Shown here: positions 1-10,792 of the stretch, in pieces
Numbering within the stretch: the stretch's first letter is position 1
Layout of the letters: every line of letters starts with the position of its first letter
Source: Aurantiochytrium sp. KH105
Taxonomy: Eukaryota; Sar; Bigyra; Thraustochytrida; Thraustochytriidae
Reading direction: 5' to 3'
Length of the DNA stretch: 64,000 bases
Assembly: GCA_003116975.1 (NCBI GenBank)
Contig: BGKB01000034.1
Location: 62,001-126,000 of the forward strand
Program-made: the position numbers and the translations under genes
The notes under the pieces: model-generated
The model's database searches: none
What the model saw: only the letters and a program-made list of their open reading frames with translations
What the model was told of the DNA's origin: nothing

Positions 1-2580
1 GTAGACGTTGATAAAGCTCCCTATCCAGTCGCTGACAGCGAGTCTGACGCTGCATGGGTAGCTCCCGTCTTCGTCTGGTTCGCAGCGAAAGCGCGACTCC
101 ATGGTTGGTTTTGGCCATTTCGACTCCGCGAAGCAGCAGTTCGCCTCATTTCGAGCGCACGAATCGACGAGCGGGTCCGCCCGCAGAGCTGTCGCAGGCG
201 TCGCGGCGAGCAGAAGCGCGAAAGCTACAGCGAACGAACGTGACCGCATCCTCTTCTCACAGACTGCTGAAATACCTTGTTGCTCTGTCTTGACGCTGAG
301 CCGACTGGCCTGCCGGCTTTCGCAGTTTGCTTTCGTGAGTCAAAAGACTCGGGGATTGCATTACGTTCACCTCGATGACGGCCAACGAATAAGTGCCGGT
401 CGAAAATTATCCATCATTCAAAGGTAGCCTTGGTCTTCACTGTTTAGTTCCCGTCGACAGCCTTTTGTTCCAAGTGCAATGAGGCGGAACCGGAAAGGAC
501 ACAGGCCTGGGCGCGGCTCCCCTTGGTCCGCAGGTAGAACGCACCGCGCGCCGGATTGTTTCCACCGTAACGGCCCCGCAGGGTAGGATAAGCCTTACTG
601 TTAGTCTAGGTACGACTTTATAATTCAGCCTATTGTTGCCTAGGTGCATCGGCCGACGGCCTGGTCGCGGGCAGGCGCTATGAATCCCTACGGCAAGATG
701 AGCATGGGCCACAACTTGCGACACGAAGAAAATGTTCTTTTGAGTCCTTGATGAATCAAAGCCCTGCGTTTGCCGATCGCAGTTCCAACCGACACAGTTT
801 CCCTCATTTTGCACGCTCGAGAGGTATCACTGCCCGCGAGAGAAGCCCGTTGTTTGAATGAGGCCGGCTCGCGGATCTGTCTGAACGGAACCATCAAGCA
901 TGGTGCTGGCCGGCTGCATTCTTACCGCTTCCATCTTCGAAGCGTACGTTGCTCCCAAGGAAGCTCTGCGGCCGAGATTTATGACTATAAAATACACGGA
1001 ATGCGTGAGTTAATGGCCTGCGACTCGCTGGAACCGTCGCCAGAACCAGCGTCAATTTCCCGCAAGCGGAGTCAGACGCAAATCCGGCTCCGCTCGTTCC
1101 GCCCGAAAGGTCTACCAAGAGGGAAGCTCGGATGCCTTATCCTCCAGGCATGGACGCTGCTCTGCGCTGCACTGCCGCCCTGCATTTGCGCCGTGACTCA
1201 AGGCCTGGCCGGGCCAACGGATTTATTTCAGAAACGCCATCCCTCTCTCCCTGACCCTGCAGTGGGTGTGGGCGGAACACTGTGGATTGCAAATTGAACT
1301 ATAACACTCTAAGTAGGGCCACGTCGTCGCGACAAGAGATTGGAAGATTCCGCGCCTCGGGCCTTGCGGAGGAACGTCTGGCACAACTTTTCTGAACTTT
1401 GCGGTTGTCAGCGAGCCGTCGATGAAGTTCTGAGTTCGTGCATGCACGCGTCGATCGTGTGAGCGGCGGTGAGGTCGTCTGGAAAAAACGCTCCGGCCGC
1501 TGGGAGCAACGAATAGCCGCTACAGCTCGCAGACGCGTCTATGGAGCAAGTTCGGGTTGGAAGTAAGAGAGTCTGCACATCCATGAAACGCAGTCTTCAC
1601 TGTCAACTCGTCCAATACAGGTAGCACCTTCACCACACTTCATGTTGCCCAGGGGGGAGACTTCCGAGTCTTGGCTTGACTGGTAGCGTCTTTGCCCTGG
1701 AGACAAGCATCGATGCTCGTGAAGAAAATCAAAAGAGTAGAGAAGGGACAGTCTTGGTCGCGCATTCTCCGTTGCGTCTTTTCTTTTATTGATCTTCTGT
1801 AAATTTCTTTTTGCAGCGACTCTACAGGCAGAGGACTCGCCCGGAACCAGAGTTTGATGAGCCTTTGTATCTTTTCGCGAGAGGGATTGTGATGAGATGT
1901 AAATGCTATGGTCAAGCATTTACTGGCACACGCTCTCTTGATGCTCTTGATCCGATTTTGCAAGAGCAGAATTGACAACGCAGCAGTAGAACGATCGTCT
2001 ATCTTGAGCCTCTCAAGTGCAGATGTGAGTTGCGAGGAGTTCTCGCGATGAAGAGAAAGACTCGGATACCTGGCAACCAATCGACTCCAACCGCTAAAAG
2101 TCCAAATTGGAGGCGTCCGCAGGCATGAACTCAGCAACCGCTGGTTTTGCGCCCCATGCTTTCACGAATGTCCGCCTCGCTCCCCCCTCCCCCTCCCCCC
2201 CCCCCCCGGGACTCACGTGCATCTAGACGTTTTAGGCCTATACTTATCTTGGTCTCGCGCCTGCATACCTTGGTCCCTTTCATGCCCGCAGTCTCGCCTC
2301 ACATTCGCAGCTGCTCCATCTCCACACCAGAATAGTGCACCACGTGACCAGTTTGGCGGCCCTCAACGTGAACTCCAACGTAGACACGGTGCGCGCACGC
2401 GCCGGGGCCGAGAGAGCCCTATTTGCCTCCTTCCCTCGCTGCTCCGAGTCTCGCGGCCGCGCGGCAGAGCTCGCTGCGCACAGGCCCCGCGCACCGAGGC
2501 GAGGAGAGGCGAGGCGAGGAGAGGCGCCGCGGCGCCGCGCGCACGCCGCTGCCGCGAGCGGCCCGCGCGAGGGAGAGACG
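1..2580. other. Left-end region without a recognisable gene
   Basis: No open frame here has a recognisable domain, and the longest ones on both strands read as low-similarity filler. The stretch at about 1540-2140 is more A+T-rich than the rest and open on the minus strand for about 165 codons, but I recognise nothing in it. A poly-C tract with short interruptions lies at about 2179-2208, and an AGGCG/GAGGC-type pentamer run at about 2495-2527. The kinase start codon follows directly, so the last few hundred bases are probably its promoter and 5' UTR. An intron-split gene in 1-2000 cannot be excluded. Confidence 0.5.
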
Positions 2581-3981
2581 ATGATGGACGACGACGGCTT
2601 CGTCGCCAAGGACGGCGACGTGGTGAACGAGTACACGCTGGGCGCGCTGCTGGGCCAGGGCTCCTTTGGGGAGGTCCGCGAGGGGCGCAAGGGCGATGAC
2701 CTCTTCGCCGTCAAGTGCCTGAGCCGCAGCTTTCTCAAGAAGAAGCGCGAATTCAAGAAGGAGGGCCGCCGCATGAAGGTAAAGACCGCCCTCGACGACG
2801 TCCAGCGCGAAATCGCCATCATGAAGAAGGTCCACCACCCCAACCTGGTAGGCCTCGTGGAGGCCATTGATAACGAAGACACCGACAACCTGTACATCGT
2901 GCTCGAGTTCGTCTCTGGCGGACAGGTCATGTACTGGTCCGGCGCGGACGCTCGCTACAGCAAAAAGGGCGGCGGCGTCTACTCCGAAAATGCAGCCAGG
3001 CCGATCGCCCAGGGCGTCCTCGATGGGCTCCGCTATCTCCACGCGCAGGACATCATCCATCGCGACCTCAAGCCGGAAAACCTGCTGCTCGCCAGCGACG
3101 GGCGCGTAAAAATTGGCGATTTCGGTATTGCGCAGAAACTCGAACTGGAGAAAACCCAAAGCGCCTCGCTTTCCAACATGCAGGGTACCTACCAGTTTAT
3201 GGCGCCTGAAATGATCACCGATGACAAATACAATGGCTACCTCATCGATATTTGGGCCTTTGGCGTTTGCCTCTACGCCTTTGTCAACGGCGAGCTCCCA
3301 TTTTATGGCGCGGACGCCGAGTCAGTCTTTAAGGCGATCGAAAAGGGAAAGCTCGTTATTCCAGAGGGCCTGTCTGACCCGCTTTCTGAACTACTGGCGG
3401 GTGTTTTGGAAAAGGATCCCAAGAAGCGCCTCGGCATGATCGAGCTCATCGAAAGCTCCTGGTTCGAATTCTCCGACGAGGAGCTCGCGCAACCCGACAA
3501 AGTCGAGCTTACCGAGTCTGAGCGCGAGCAGGCCATTACGCCCTTTCAGCTTGATCTCTATAAGATTGTCAACGCTAAAAAGCACGCCAAGTTGTGGCGC
3601 AAGGCAGCATCCTCATCCAAGGGCTTGCGGGATGACAGCGGCCTTGGCCGTCCTTCCGCCGGGTCTTCGGCTGCCAACACGCTTCACGAAGACGACGACG
3701 TAGATACTGTTGGCACGAATGAGGACGAGCACCTCCCCGTCTCCCCCGCCACGCCAAACGCCGATGCTGCCGTGGATGCTGCCGCGCCTCCTGTGGTACC
3801 CGTTGCGGCATCACTCGGCGGCGAATGTACCACAACTTCTTCTCCGGGCGCTGCTTCTAATGGCGCTGGTCCTGGGACTTCTCCTTCGTCTTCTTCTGCC
3901 GCGGCTGGCGGCGCCACGAGTGGTCCTGGGGATGAGAGGCCCACGTCCTCTGCGGATCGCAGCTGCTGCAACATTTTCTAA
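2581..3981 (+). CDS. CaM-kinase-kinase-like serine/threonine protein kinase with CaaX-like tail
   Basis: 466 residues. The kinase domain spans about residues 18-295. Visible are the glycine loop GQGSFG at 25-30, the ATP lysine K45 in FAVK, HRDLKPEN from 160, DFG at 180-182 and MAPE in the activation segment. A strongly basic insert (RSFLKKKREF, then KKEGRRMK) between the ATP lysine and the alpha-C helix resembles the insert of CaMKK/LKB1-like kinases, which activate AMPK/SNF1 by activation-loop phosphorylation; the subfamily call is therefore inferred. The tail of about 120 residues is Ser/Ala/Gly-rich and ends in CCNIF. CNIF fits a CaaX box, with F favouring geranylgeranylation, and the preceding Cys could be palmitoylated, which would suggest membrane attachment. 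I chose the ATG at 2581 because it is the first Met before the domain; the frame is open further upstream but without a plausible protein. It converges on the oxidoreductase gene. Confidence 0.85.
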   Translation: MMDDDGFVAKDGDVVNEYTLGALLGQGSFGEVREGRKGDDLFAVKCLSRSFLKKKREFKKEGRRMKVKTALDDVQREIAIMKKVHHPNLVGLVEAIDNEDTDNLYIVLEFVSGGQVMYWSGADARYSKKGGGVYSENAARPIAQGVLDGLRYLHAQDIIHRDLKPENLLLASDGRVKIGDFGIAQKLELEKTQSASLSNMQGTYQFMAPEMITDDKYNGYLIDIWAFGVCLYAFVNGELPFYGADAESVFKAIEKGKLVIPEGLSDPLSELLAGVLEKDPKKRLGMIELIESSWFEFSDEELAQPDKVELTESEREQAITPFQLDLYKIVNAKKHAKLWRKAASSSKGLRDDSGLGRPSAGSSAANTLHEDDDVDTVGTNEDEHLPVSPATPNADAAVDAAAPPVVPVAASLGGECTTTSSPGAASNGAGPGTSPSSSSAAAGGATSGPGDERPTSSADRSCCNIF

Positions 3982-4416
3982 AAGCACACCAGCAGGTCAT
4001 CAATATCTCTTCCGTACTTGCTCACTCGCTCAATGGTGCGGACTGGTCGACCAGCAGCGAGTCAGGCAAAAAAAAAAGGGAACAAAAAAAAAGAAGGTAA
4101 AGTCAGTGTCCGCCAGAAAGTAATGCCTCTCAAGTCGCAGACTCTATAGTGGCGTCTGGCATGGGACACGCAAACGCGCAAATCCTGTTTCGTCTTATGT
4201 TGTTATCAATCAAGTTCATTCAAAATCACTTCGTTCGAGAGCGGTGCTCTTAGATTCGTTATTTCTTGCAGTTCTAGCTGAAATTGTAGAGCGTGAGGTT
4301 CCCACGAACCACTCTTTTTGGGGGCTGCGCGAGATCAACAAGACTTTGTTATAGTAAAGGCGGTTGAAAAGGTGGGCTCAAGTTCATGCTGCGCAGCAGT
4401 GACGTTGTCATCTTTC
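3982..4416. other. Convergent 3' intergenic region
   Basis: About 435 bp between the stop codons of the kinase (+) and the oxidoreductase (-). It holds two interrupted A-runs at about 4068-4096. No ORF or RNA gene is recognised; it is presumably the 3' UTRs and terminators of both genes. Confidence 0.6.
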
Positions 4417-5580
4417 TCAGTCGGTCTTCAGGAGCACCTTGCCCTGCGTCGACCCGCTTTCCAGCAAACGATGGGATTCACTGACCTCGCTGAGCGGAAG
4501 TGTCGCTTGGACGGTCACCTTGACTGACCCGTCCTTGTACCAGGCCACAAGCTCATCCATACGACTCGCAAAGTCTGCTTGATCCTCGATGTGATGACCC
4601 ATGATGGGGCGTGTGAGAAAGATGGAGCCCTGCTTCGTGAGATCGAGCGGGTCAATCGGCGGCACCGCACCACTCGCGTTACCAAAAAGGACAAGAGTAC
4701 CACGCTTACGCACGCATTGCATTGACATCTGATACGTGGCCTTGCCAACACCATCATACGCAACATGTACGCCCTTGCCTTCGGTCGCCTCCTTGACGCG
4801 GTCCACGACCTCGTCTTGCGAGAGCTCGTCGTAGTTCAGGACGAGGTCGCACCCAACGGCCTTGGCAACGTCGGACTTGCGCTTGCTGCAGGTGCCAATG
4901 ACGGTGGCGCCAAGCGCCTTGGCAACCTGGACGAGGAGCTGGCCCGTGCCGCCGGCAGCTGCTTGCACGAGGCATACCTTGCCAGGGCCCAGCGGGAAGC
5001 TATCTCGCGCCAGGTACTGCGCGGTGAGACCCTGCGTAAGCAGCGTGGTAAGCACGTCGAGTCCGACGTCCGCAGGGGCCTTGTAGACACGGTCTGCGCT
5101 GGCAGCCGAGTATTGCGCATACGTCGAGGACGCAAGATACGCCACATTGTCACCCAGCTTGCAGATCGACTCGGGGACCTCGCTGCCCACGCCGACGACC
5201 TCACCTGCGCCCTCGCGACCAAGCCCAAAGGGCGCCTCTGCCTTGTACAATCCAGTTCGAAAGTAGGTGTCAATAAAGTTCACGCCCGCGAACTTGTTGC
5301 GCACAAGCACCTCCTGCGCGCCCAGGGGCTTGTTCTTGCCCGGCACGTCCACGTCATCGCGCAGGCAGGCGTTGAGGTCCTCGGCCTTCTCCACGATGTG
5401 CTCCAGAACCACCGCCGTCTGCTTGTCGGGCACGCCGTCCGCGAGCCTCGCCGCCATCTTCTCGCTGCAGCTGCTGCTGCTAAAGCTCCTGCCGAGGCTT
5501 CTCGCAAGCGAGCTCGCTCTCGAGCTCGGTCTGGTCCTCGGCGTAGTTCTCGCCGCAAGTCCTCGCGCAGCCCTTCGCAT
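4417..5580 (-). CDS. Zeta-crystallin-type NAD(P)H:quinone oxidoreductase (MDR superfamily), likely mitochondrial
   Basis: 387 residues, starting at an ATG. The first ~40 residues are rich in Arg, Ser and Ala with no acidic residue, the pattern of a mitochondrial presequence. They are followed by a medium-chain dehydrogenase/reductase body: a GroES-like N-terminal half (GVNFIDTYFRTGLYK, then GREGAGEVVGVG) and a Rossmann half with the quinone-reductase nucleotide motif AAAGGTGQLLVQVAKALGA. Later motifs NYDELSQDEVVDRV and VAYDGVGKATYQ also fit the family. The zinc-binding cysteines of alcohol dehydrogenases are absent, as expected for this branch. Members reduce quinones or alpha,beta-unsaturated carbonyls with NADPH; the actual substrate cannot be read from sequence. 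A long open frame on the opposite strand (about 4765-5655) is a compositional shadow. Confidence 0.88.
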   Translation of the reverse strand: MRRAARGLAARTTPRTRPSSRASSLARSLGRSFSSSSCSEKMAARLADGVPDKQTAVVLEHIVEKAEDLNACLRDDVDVPGKNKPLGAQEVLVRNKFAGVNFIDTYFRTGLYKAEAPFGLGREGAGEVVGVGSEVPESICKLGDNVAYLASSTYAQYSAASADRVYKAPADVGLDVLTTLLTQGLTAQYLARDSFPLGPGKVCLVQAAAGGTGQLLVQVAKALGATVIGTCSKRKSDVAKAVGCDLVLNYDELSQDEVVDRVKEATEGKGVHVAYDGVGKATYQMSMQCVRKRGTLVLFGNASGAVPPIDPLDLTKQGSIFLTRPIMGHHIEDQADFASRMDELVAWYKDGSVKVTVQATLPLSEVSESHRLLESGSTQGKVLLKTD

Positions 5581-6198
5581 GCGCCTCGTGGTCGCGACGC
5601 TCGCCTAGCTTGCGGGTCTGCTCGCCCAGCCGGCTCGAGGCGTTTCTGGCAGTGAGTTTCGGGTTTGCTCTCTCAAGTTGGCCTGCGAAGAGGCGCTCTC
5701 CTTCTCCCGCTTTTTCGCTGCTTCATCATCATCTATCTCCTCCTTCACATGCAGCAGGTCGCCGGTGACTCGCGTCTCCTCCGCCGATTCCTCGCCCTCG
5801 CCGCGCGCGGACGCGGAGGGCGGGCCGGGCGGCTGCGCAGCTGCGCAGGTGCGGCGGCGTTCTGGCGTTCTGGCGTTCTGGGGAGCCCCGGCGGCAGGCA
5901 TGCCAGGCCATGCCATGTGCCATGCCTTGCGTTCATGGCGGCGCTCGAGCGCGAGGAGAGAAACGAGGAGACCGAGCGAGTCTCTTCCTGCTCCCAAGGG
6001 ACACGAGCCCGAACACACCGCGCGGCGCGAGCGAGCGAGCGAGCGAGAGGCCGTCGCCGTCGGCAGCGGTGGAGCCCGAGCACGCCGCCCGGAAACGGAC
6101 GGCCGCGGCTGCGTCGATCATGGCGGGCGTCTGCCAAGATAACCCGAGCGGCGCGTGCAGATATACTGCCATCAGCAGCAAGGCTTTGTGCCGCAGGC

Positions 6199-6200
6199 AA

Positions 6201-6235
<35 letters not shown>

Positions 6236-6269
6236 AGCTTGCTTGCTAGCTTGCTTGCTTGCTTGCTTG
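6199..6269. repeat. GCTT/AAGC tetranucleotide microsatellite
   Basis: About 17 copies of a GCTT unit with occasional CTAG interruptions. The same motif recurs near 21713, 32877, 44627 and 60958, always outside coding regions. Confidence 0.95.
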
Positions 6270-6888
6270 ACAGCTTGCTCGCTAGCCTGCGTGGAGACCT
6301 TGCGGCTGCTTTTACTCGAGGGCGCTGACGGCAGCGGCACGGCACGGGGGTATTCAGGGTGGAGCGGGAAGCCGTCACGGCATTGGACCGAAAGATGGAT
6401 AACCACTAGGCCTACTACCTGGGACTTTTCCAAGGCGCGTGCGATGGCAGGATCATCGTGGAGTGTGCGGTCGCTGCGACCGTGGAAAAGGAACGTCCCG
6501 CGGTAGTCCATGAGAGATGACCCGAGGAAGTGCTTCCTGCTCATCGGAGTCGTGGTCACTCGCTTGTGCCACCGGTTGCCATTCAGTCTGCAAAGCTCCC
6601 GGTTCTGGTCCCGACGCTTGCAAGCTCGAGAGGTCACAATCGGCCTTTCGCTCCACGGGACCCGGCGCGAGATCGTCCGAGCCACCCCATCCCATACAGC
6701 ACACCCCTTGGAACTATGCAAAGTCATGCTCAAACGCCTGCGCTGCCTCATGCTTTGCGCAACATGTATTATCTGTGTCGGCGACACATGTGAATACGTC
6801 CAAATTGGCAGACGGACGGAAGCTTCGGTCGTGCTCAAGACACTACCATGGAATAAGATGCAACGCGCATCGCGCGAGGTGCAAATTG

Positions 6889-6928
6889 CTCGCCTCGCCT
6901 CGCCTCGCCTCGCCTTGCCTTGCCTTGC
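6889..6928. repeat. CTCGC/CTTGC pentanucleotide microsatellite
   Basis: Eight consecutive pentamers, first CTCGC then CTTGC. A related tract lies at 60478-60511, and the complementary GGCGA type at 20168-20197. Confidence 0.9.
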
Positions 6929-7560
6929 GAAAACTCAGCCCGATGCCCGTCTTCAATGGGACGGACCTCTTGTCGTTTCCGCTTGCATCATGTCACTAAC
7001 GCTTCGCAGCCATTGTAAACGGGCCCCTTGTCACTAGTGGTGGGCATCCATTGTCTATAGCCACAACGCCACGACGAAAGCAATCGTCATCACCTAAACT
7101 CACTAGCGCATTTCAACGTGATCGCGCAGCTACAAGCTCCTGCTCCTTGTCTTCCCTTGCCCTGCCTTCCATCCTGTCCAAACAAAAAGGTCAAATGTCT
7201 CGGGCTGTGAAAGGTAAAGAACAACGTCTTGCCGAACATCGGGATACAGTCGCGAGTTTTGGCGGCCAGTGCCGTTGTGAAGTTTCGAAGATTGAATTTC
7301 CACCAGTGCAAGACTCGGAGATTCCCCTCGTCGTAACCCATTATATCCTCAAAGATCAGTGATATCACGCGCTCCCCCAGAACTCGTATCTGGAGTTCGC
7401 CAAAGATCTTTTTCTTCATCGTGCACCATCCGGCCCAGCAGAAGGCGGCTCTCAGGTTGGGCGTGAACCTTCACCGCGCCCGCGCCGCGCCAAGGGAGCC
7501 GAGGAGCGGACCGCGTCGCCGAGAGCGTTTCTCGCGCGAGAAGCGAGAAAGAAGAAAAGG

Positions 7561-8865
7561 ATGATCAGCGCCGTGCTGGTCATCAACGAGCGCGGCGAGG
7601 TGGTCATGTACCGCGCGTACCGCGATGACGTGACGCGTGAAGCCGCAGAAGCCTTCCGCGTCGAGGTCGTTGCGCGCAAAGAAACCGGCAACGTCCCGCC
7701 CGTACAGCTCGTCGATAACACCTCGTTTCTGCACACGAGAAGGAACAAGCTCTTTTTCACCGCCGTCACCAAGAGCAACGGAAACCCAGCGCTCATCTTC
7801 GAGTTCCTCTTCCAGCTCCAGCGCGTCGTCGCTGCTTACCTTGGCGAGGACTTCTCGGAGAATGACCTTCGCAATAATTTCACGCTCATTTACGAGCTTC
7901 TTGACGAGGCTCTCGACTTTGGCTACCCGCAAAACTGCTCCATCGACGTCCTCAAAATGTACATCAATCTCGGCAAGCTTCGTGAAAAGGTAAAGTCTGC
8001 CGAAAAGGCGAAGCAGATCACGGCACAAATTACCGGCGCCATCGACTGGCGCAAACCGGGCGTCAAGCATCGTCACAACGAGGTCTATGTCAATGTTATG
8101 GAGGAAGTAAGCCTCATGGTCTCAGCCGACGGCAGTGTGCTTAACAGCGAGGCTCGCGGCGTCCTTACCTTGCGCACATACCTATCCGGCATGCCGGAGT
8201 GCCAGCTTGCGCTCAACGACAAGGTCTCACTTAATACGGAAGCTACGCTAGATGGGGCCGGCGACGTCCGCAGCTTTAGCAATGTTGAGCTTGAAGATTG
8301 CACTTTTCACCGCTGCGTCAGCCTTGGTCGCTTTGATACAGACCGCACCGTCACCTTTACGCCTCCAGATGGCGAATTCGAGCTCATGCGCTACCGCATT
8401 GCTACCAACATCTCTCCTCCGTTTCGTCTCATTCCTGTGGTGGAGGAGCATGGCAAGACCAAGGTCTTTTACAATGTTCGTCTTCTCGCGCAGTTTCCCG
8501 ATGACGAGTCAGCGCGCAATGTCCTGGTCCGCATCCCGTGCCCCCCGAACACCGCGCGCGCAAAGCCGCACGTCACGCGCGGGCGAGCAAAATACGACCC
8601 GGCTCAGCATGCCATTCTCTGGCGTTTGCGCAAGTGTGCGGGCGGTTCCGAGGCGAGCTTCACCTGCGTTGTGGAGACTGTTCCCAACACAAAGGAAAAG
8701 CCTTGGTCACGGCCGCCTATTCACATGGACTTTACCATTCCTATGTGGGCGGCCTCGGGTCTCAAGGTCCGCTACCTTAAGGTCATCGAGAAATCTGGAT
8801 ACAGGGCCAAGAGCTATGTCAAGTACTTTTCCAAGGCCTCCGATTCATACCAGATCCGAATTTGA
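7561..8865 (+). CDS. AP2M1: AP-2 clathrin adaptor complex subunit mu
   Basis: 434 residues, the usual size of the medium chain (about 435). It opens with the longin-like start MISAVLVINERGEVV, then YRDDV and the family block NNFTLIYELLDEALDFGYPQ (about 106-125). The linker contains QITAQITG, in which Thr158 lines up with the AAK1-phosphorylated Thr156 of mammalian mu2. The mu homology domain runs from about 165 to the C-terminal IRI. The protein acts in the AP-2 tetramer at the plasma membrane, binding YxxPhi cargo and phosphoinositides during clathrin-mediated endocytosis. The mu2 rather than mu1 assignment rests on these N-terminal and linker matches from family knowledge. The ATG at 7561 is the natural start, and there is no intron. 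Confidence 0.93.
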   Translation: MISAVLVINERGEVVMYRAYRDDVTREAAEAFRVEVVARKETGNVPPVQLVDNTSFLHTRRNKLFFTAVTKSNGNPALIFEFLFQLQRVVAAYLGEDFSENDLRNNFTLIYELLDEALDFGYPQNCSIDVLKMYINLGKLREKVKSAEKAKQITAQITGAIDWRKPGVKHRHNEVYVNVMEEVSLMVSADGSVLNSEARGVLTLRTYLSGMPECQLALNDKVSLNTEATLDGAGDVRSFSNVELEDCTFHRCVSLGRFDTDRTVTFTPPDGEFELMRYRIATNISPPFRLIPVVEEHGKTKVFYNVRLLAQFPDDESARNVLVRIPCPPNTARAKPHVTRGRAKYDPAQHAILWRLRKCAGGSEASFTCVVETVPNTKEKPWSRPPIHMDFTIPMWAASGLKVRYLKVIEKSGYRAKSYVKYFSKASDSYQIRI

Positions 8866-9304
8866 TCTCCTGAAAGCGCACGCACGCATGTGTATGTTTC
8901 TCTCTGGAGAAATAGAATCTTTCTGCGTTTCTGTCTCGACTGGGATCTGAAAATTCTGTTCACAATGCATGCATGTGCAAAGCGGCAAACGCTTTCTCTG
9001 CGTACGTGCGTGCGTGCATCCATCCCCTATTCATGTTGTCTTCATTCATTCATCCATCCATCCATCTATCCATTCATCCACCTACTCAATCATTTGCTCA
9101 CTCAAATAAATGCTAGGCCTAGCTTTGCTCTTTCCTGTGCTCCGAACAAACCCCCATCACCTTCATCTTCACCTTCATTGAAATCTCTTCCATCGTCTTC
9201 CGCGGTGGTTAAGGCGTCGAGCCCAAGCAGTTGGCAAATTCACGAACTGTTTGCGTTGGTCTGCACTGCCGTCTGCGCTGTGGAGCGCGTGCGTGCGAGG
9301 CGCG
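8866..9304. other. Intergenic region between AP-2 mu and HAT1 genes
   Basis: About 440 bp between two genes on the same strand. It contains a CATT/CATC-type tetranucleotide tract at about 9042-9081. No further gene is seen; it presumably holds the AP-2 mu 3' UTR and the HAT1 promoter. Confidence 0.6.
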
Positions 9305-10792
9305 ATGAGCGACAATGGCGACGAGGCCCGCGCCGCCAAGCGGCCGCGCACCGGGGAGGAGGGCGAGCGTGAGGCCGCTAGCAGCATCTTCAGCAGCGTC
9401 ATGCAGCGTCTCATGGGCGGTGGCGCTGCTGCTGCTGCTCCTCCCACCGCGGCTCCTGCTGCTGCGGCCGGAGCAAGTGGCGGTCAGCAACAACAAAGTC
9501 TCGAGGCAGTCTTGGCTGCTGCAGCTGCAGCGGCCAACGCCCCGGGCGCAGATCCGCAAAACGCTACGAATGAGGAGGAACAGGACAACTTGGACGACGA
9601 AGGCAACCGCATCTTGCCCGAGGACTATCCCCAAGAGTATGTTAACGTGGTCAAGGACTGTGTGGAGATCGAAGTGGACGGCGCTCAAGGCGCAATGACG
9701 CCTCTCTTCACGCACCAGGTCTTCACTCGTGACAAGTACCTTTTGGGCTACAAAGGATTCAAAGCCAAGTTCTCCTACACGAAAAGATGGCGCCTCTTAT
9801 TTCAGGTCTCGCACGAGGGCACTCTTCCTGCGAACCAGCGCAAGCCCACCTGGGAGGTCGACAAGGAACCTATTGACATGGTTCGAGACAGCGGTCTCCT
9901 GCCTATCAACGGTGAAAAAGCGAGTGTCACGGAAGACCCCGCTGTTTTTGCCAAGTGGAAGGCTGAGGACCAGCAGGCAGACGCAGAATTGGGACTGCAA
10001 GGCGCTACGACGATTTCCTCCACCGATACTGACGATCTTTTGCTTTGCCAGGAAGTTTGCTCCAACGAGGAGCGCCGCATTCTCATGAGTAGGCTGCAAG
10101 CCATGTCATTCTGGTGGATTGAGACCGCGCAACAAACTGACGCCGAGGACCCACGCTGGTCGCTTTACGTGATTCGAGACGCTTCGCAGCCCCTCATCAT
10201 CGGCTTCCTTACACTTTTTGAATTCCACAATCCCATGCGCGTTGAAGACCCGCTCACATGGCGCATTTGCCAGGTCGTTGTGCTACCCGTTCTCCAAAAT
10301 CAAGGCATTGGCCAGCGCATCGTCAAACAAATATATCTTCGAGCCATTGCCGATCCCAAGGTCCACGAGGTGAACGTGGAAGAACCTTGCCCGGCCTTTG
10401 TGCGCTTGCGCGATGCCGTGGAGTTCTCGCTGTGTCTCGAAAACAACGTCTTTGAGGACGTCTCGCCGAAAGACGCGACCGATGAGAAGGACACCAATCA
10501 CATGGACGATGCTTCTCGAGACAGGGTTTGCAAAACTGTCAAAATCACACGCAAGCAGGCACAGCGCTGCTTTGACATGCTTGTGCTACACCGCGCCGAA
10601 GAGTCCAAAGACGAGACGGCTTTGCGCAGGCTTCGTCTCGCGCTCAAACGCCGCATCTTCGCGCTCAACCTCGAGGGCGTCCAGGATCTTCCTCGCGAGA
10701 ACCTCAAACAGAATTTAGAGCTCTTGTACGAGGACCTCGCTGATCAGTTTCACAGTGCGCTCCGCCGCGTTCCATCCGACCTCCTCGCTTAG
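9305..10792 (+). CDS. HAT1: Type B histone acetyltransferase HAT1
   Basis: 495 residues from the ATG at 9305; the frame is open 18 codons upstream, but that part is not protein-like. Residues 1-105 are acidic, Ala- and Gln-rich, with a KRPR patch that could act as a nuclear localisation signal. From about residue 115 the HAT1 N-terminal domain follows (PLFTHQVFTRDKYLLGYKGF). The catalytic GNAT domain has SFWWIETAQQTDAEDPRW, the acetyl-CoA loop VLPVLQNQGIGQRI, and the EEPCPAFVRLRD segment matching the conserved acidic region of HAT1. The C-terminal helical part contains KITRKQAQRCFDML, as in the family. HAT1 acetylates newly made histone H4 on Lys5 and Lys12 with RbAp46/48-type partners before chromatin assembly. 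The long low-complexity N-terminus is larger than in animal HAT1. Confidence 0.92.
   Translation: MSDNGDEARAAKRPRTGEEGEREAASSIFSSVMQRLMGGGAAAAAPPTAAPAAAAGASGGQQQQSLEAVLAAAAAAANAPGADPQNATNEEEQDNLDDEGNRILPEDYPQEYVNVVKDCVEIEVDGAQGAMTPLFTHQVFTRDKYLLGYKGFKAKFSYTKRWRLLFQVSHEGTLPANQRKPTWEVDKEPIDMVRDSGLLPINGEKASVTEDPAVFAKWKAEDQQADAELGLQGATTISSTDTDDLLLCQEVCSNEERRILMSRLQAMSFWWIETAQQTDAEDPRWSLYVIRDASQPLIIGFLTLFEFHNPMRVEDPLTWRICQVVVLPVLQNQGIGQRIVKQIYLRAIADPKVHEVNVEEPCPAFVRLRDAVEFSLCLENNVFEDVSPKDATDEKDTNHMDDASRDRVCKTVKITRKQAQRCFDMLVLHRAEESKDETALRRLRLALKRRIFALNLEGVQDLPRENLKQNLELLYEDLADQFHSALRRVPSDLLA

Larger units (their letters stand above)
5581..7560. other. Divergent intergenic region between oxidoreductase and AP-2 mu genes
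   Basis: About 2 kb separating two start codons, so it should hold both promoters. It contains a GCTT tetranucleotide tract (6199-6269) and a CTCGC/CTTGC pentamer tract (about 6889-6928). Frames of up to 300 codons on the minus strand read as Ser/Lys/Gln or Arg-rich simple sequence and arise from the repeats. No gene, tRNA or transposon is recognised. Confidence 0.55.

Noticed and set aside
2335..2580. In-frame extension of the kinase upstream of 2581
   Set aside because: Starts at GTG and codes for Arg/Ala/Gly-rich sequence from AGGCG pentamers; no domain evidence.
5933..6838. 301-codon minus-strand frame with a Lys/Gln/Ala/Ser repeat
   Set aside because: The repeat part is only the translated GCTT microsatellite; the rest has no similarity to known domains.
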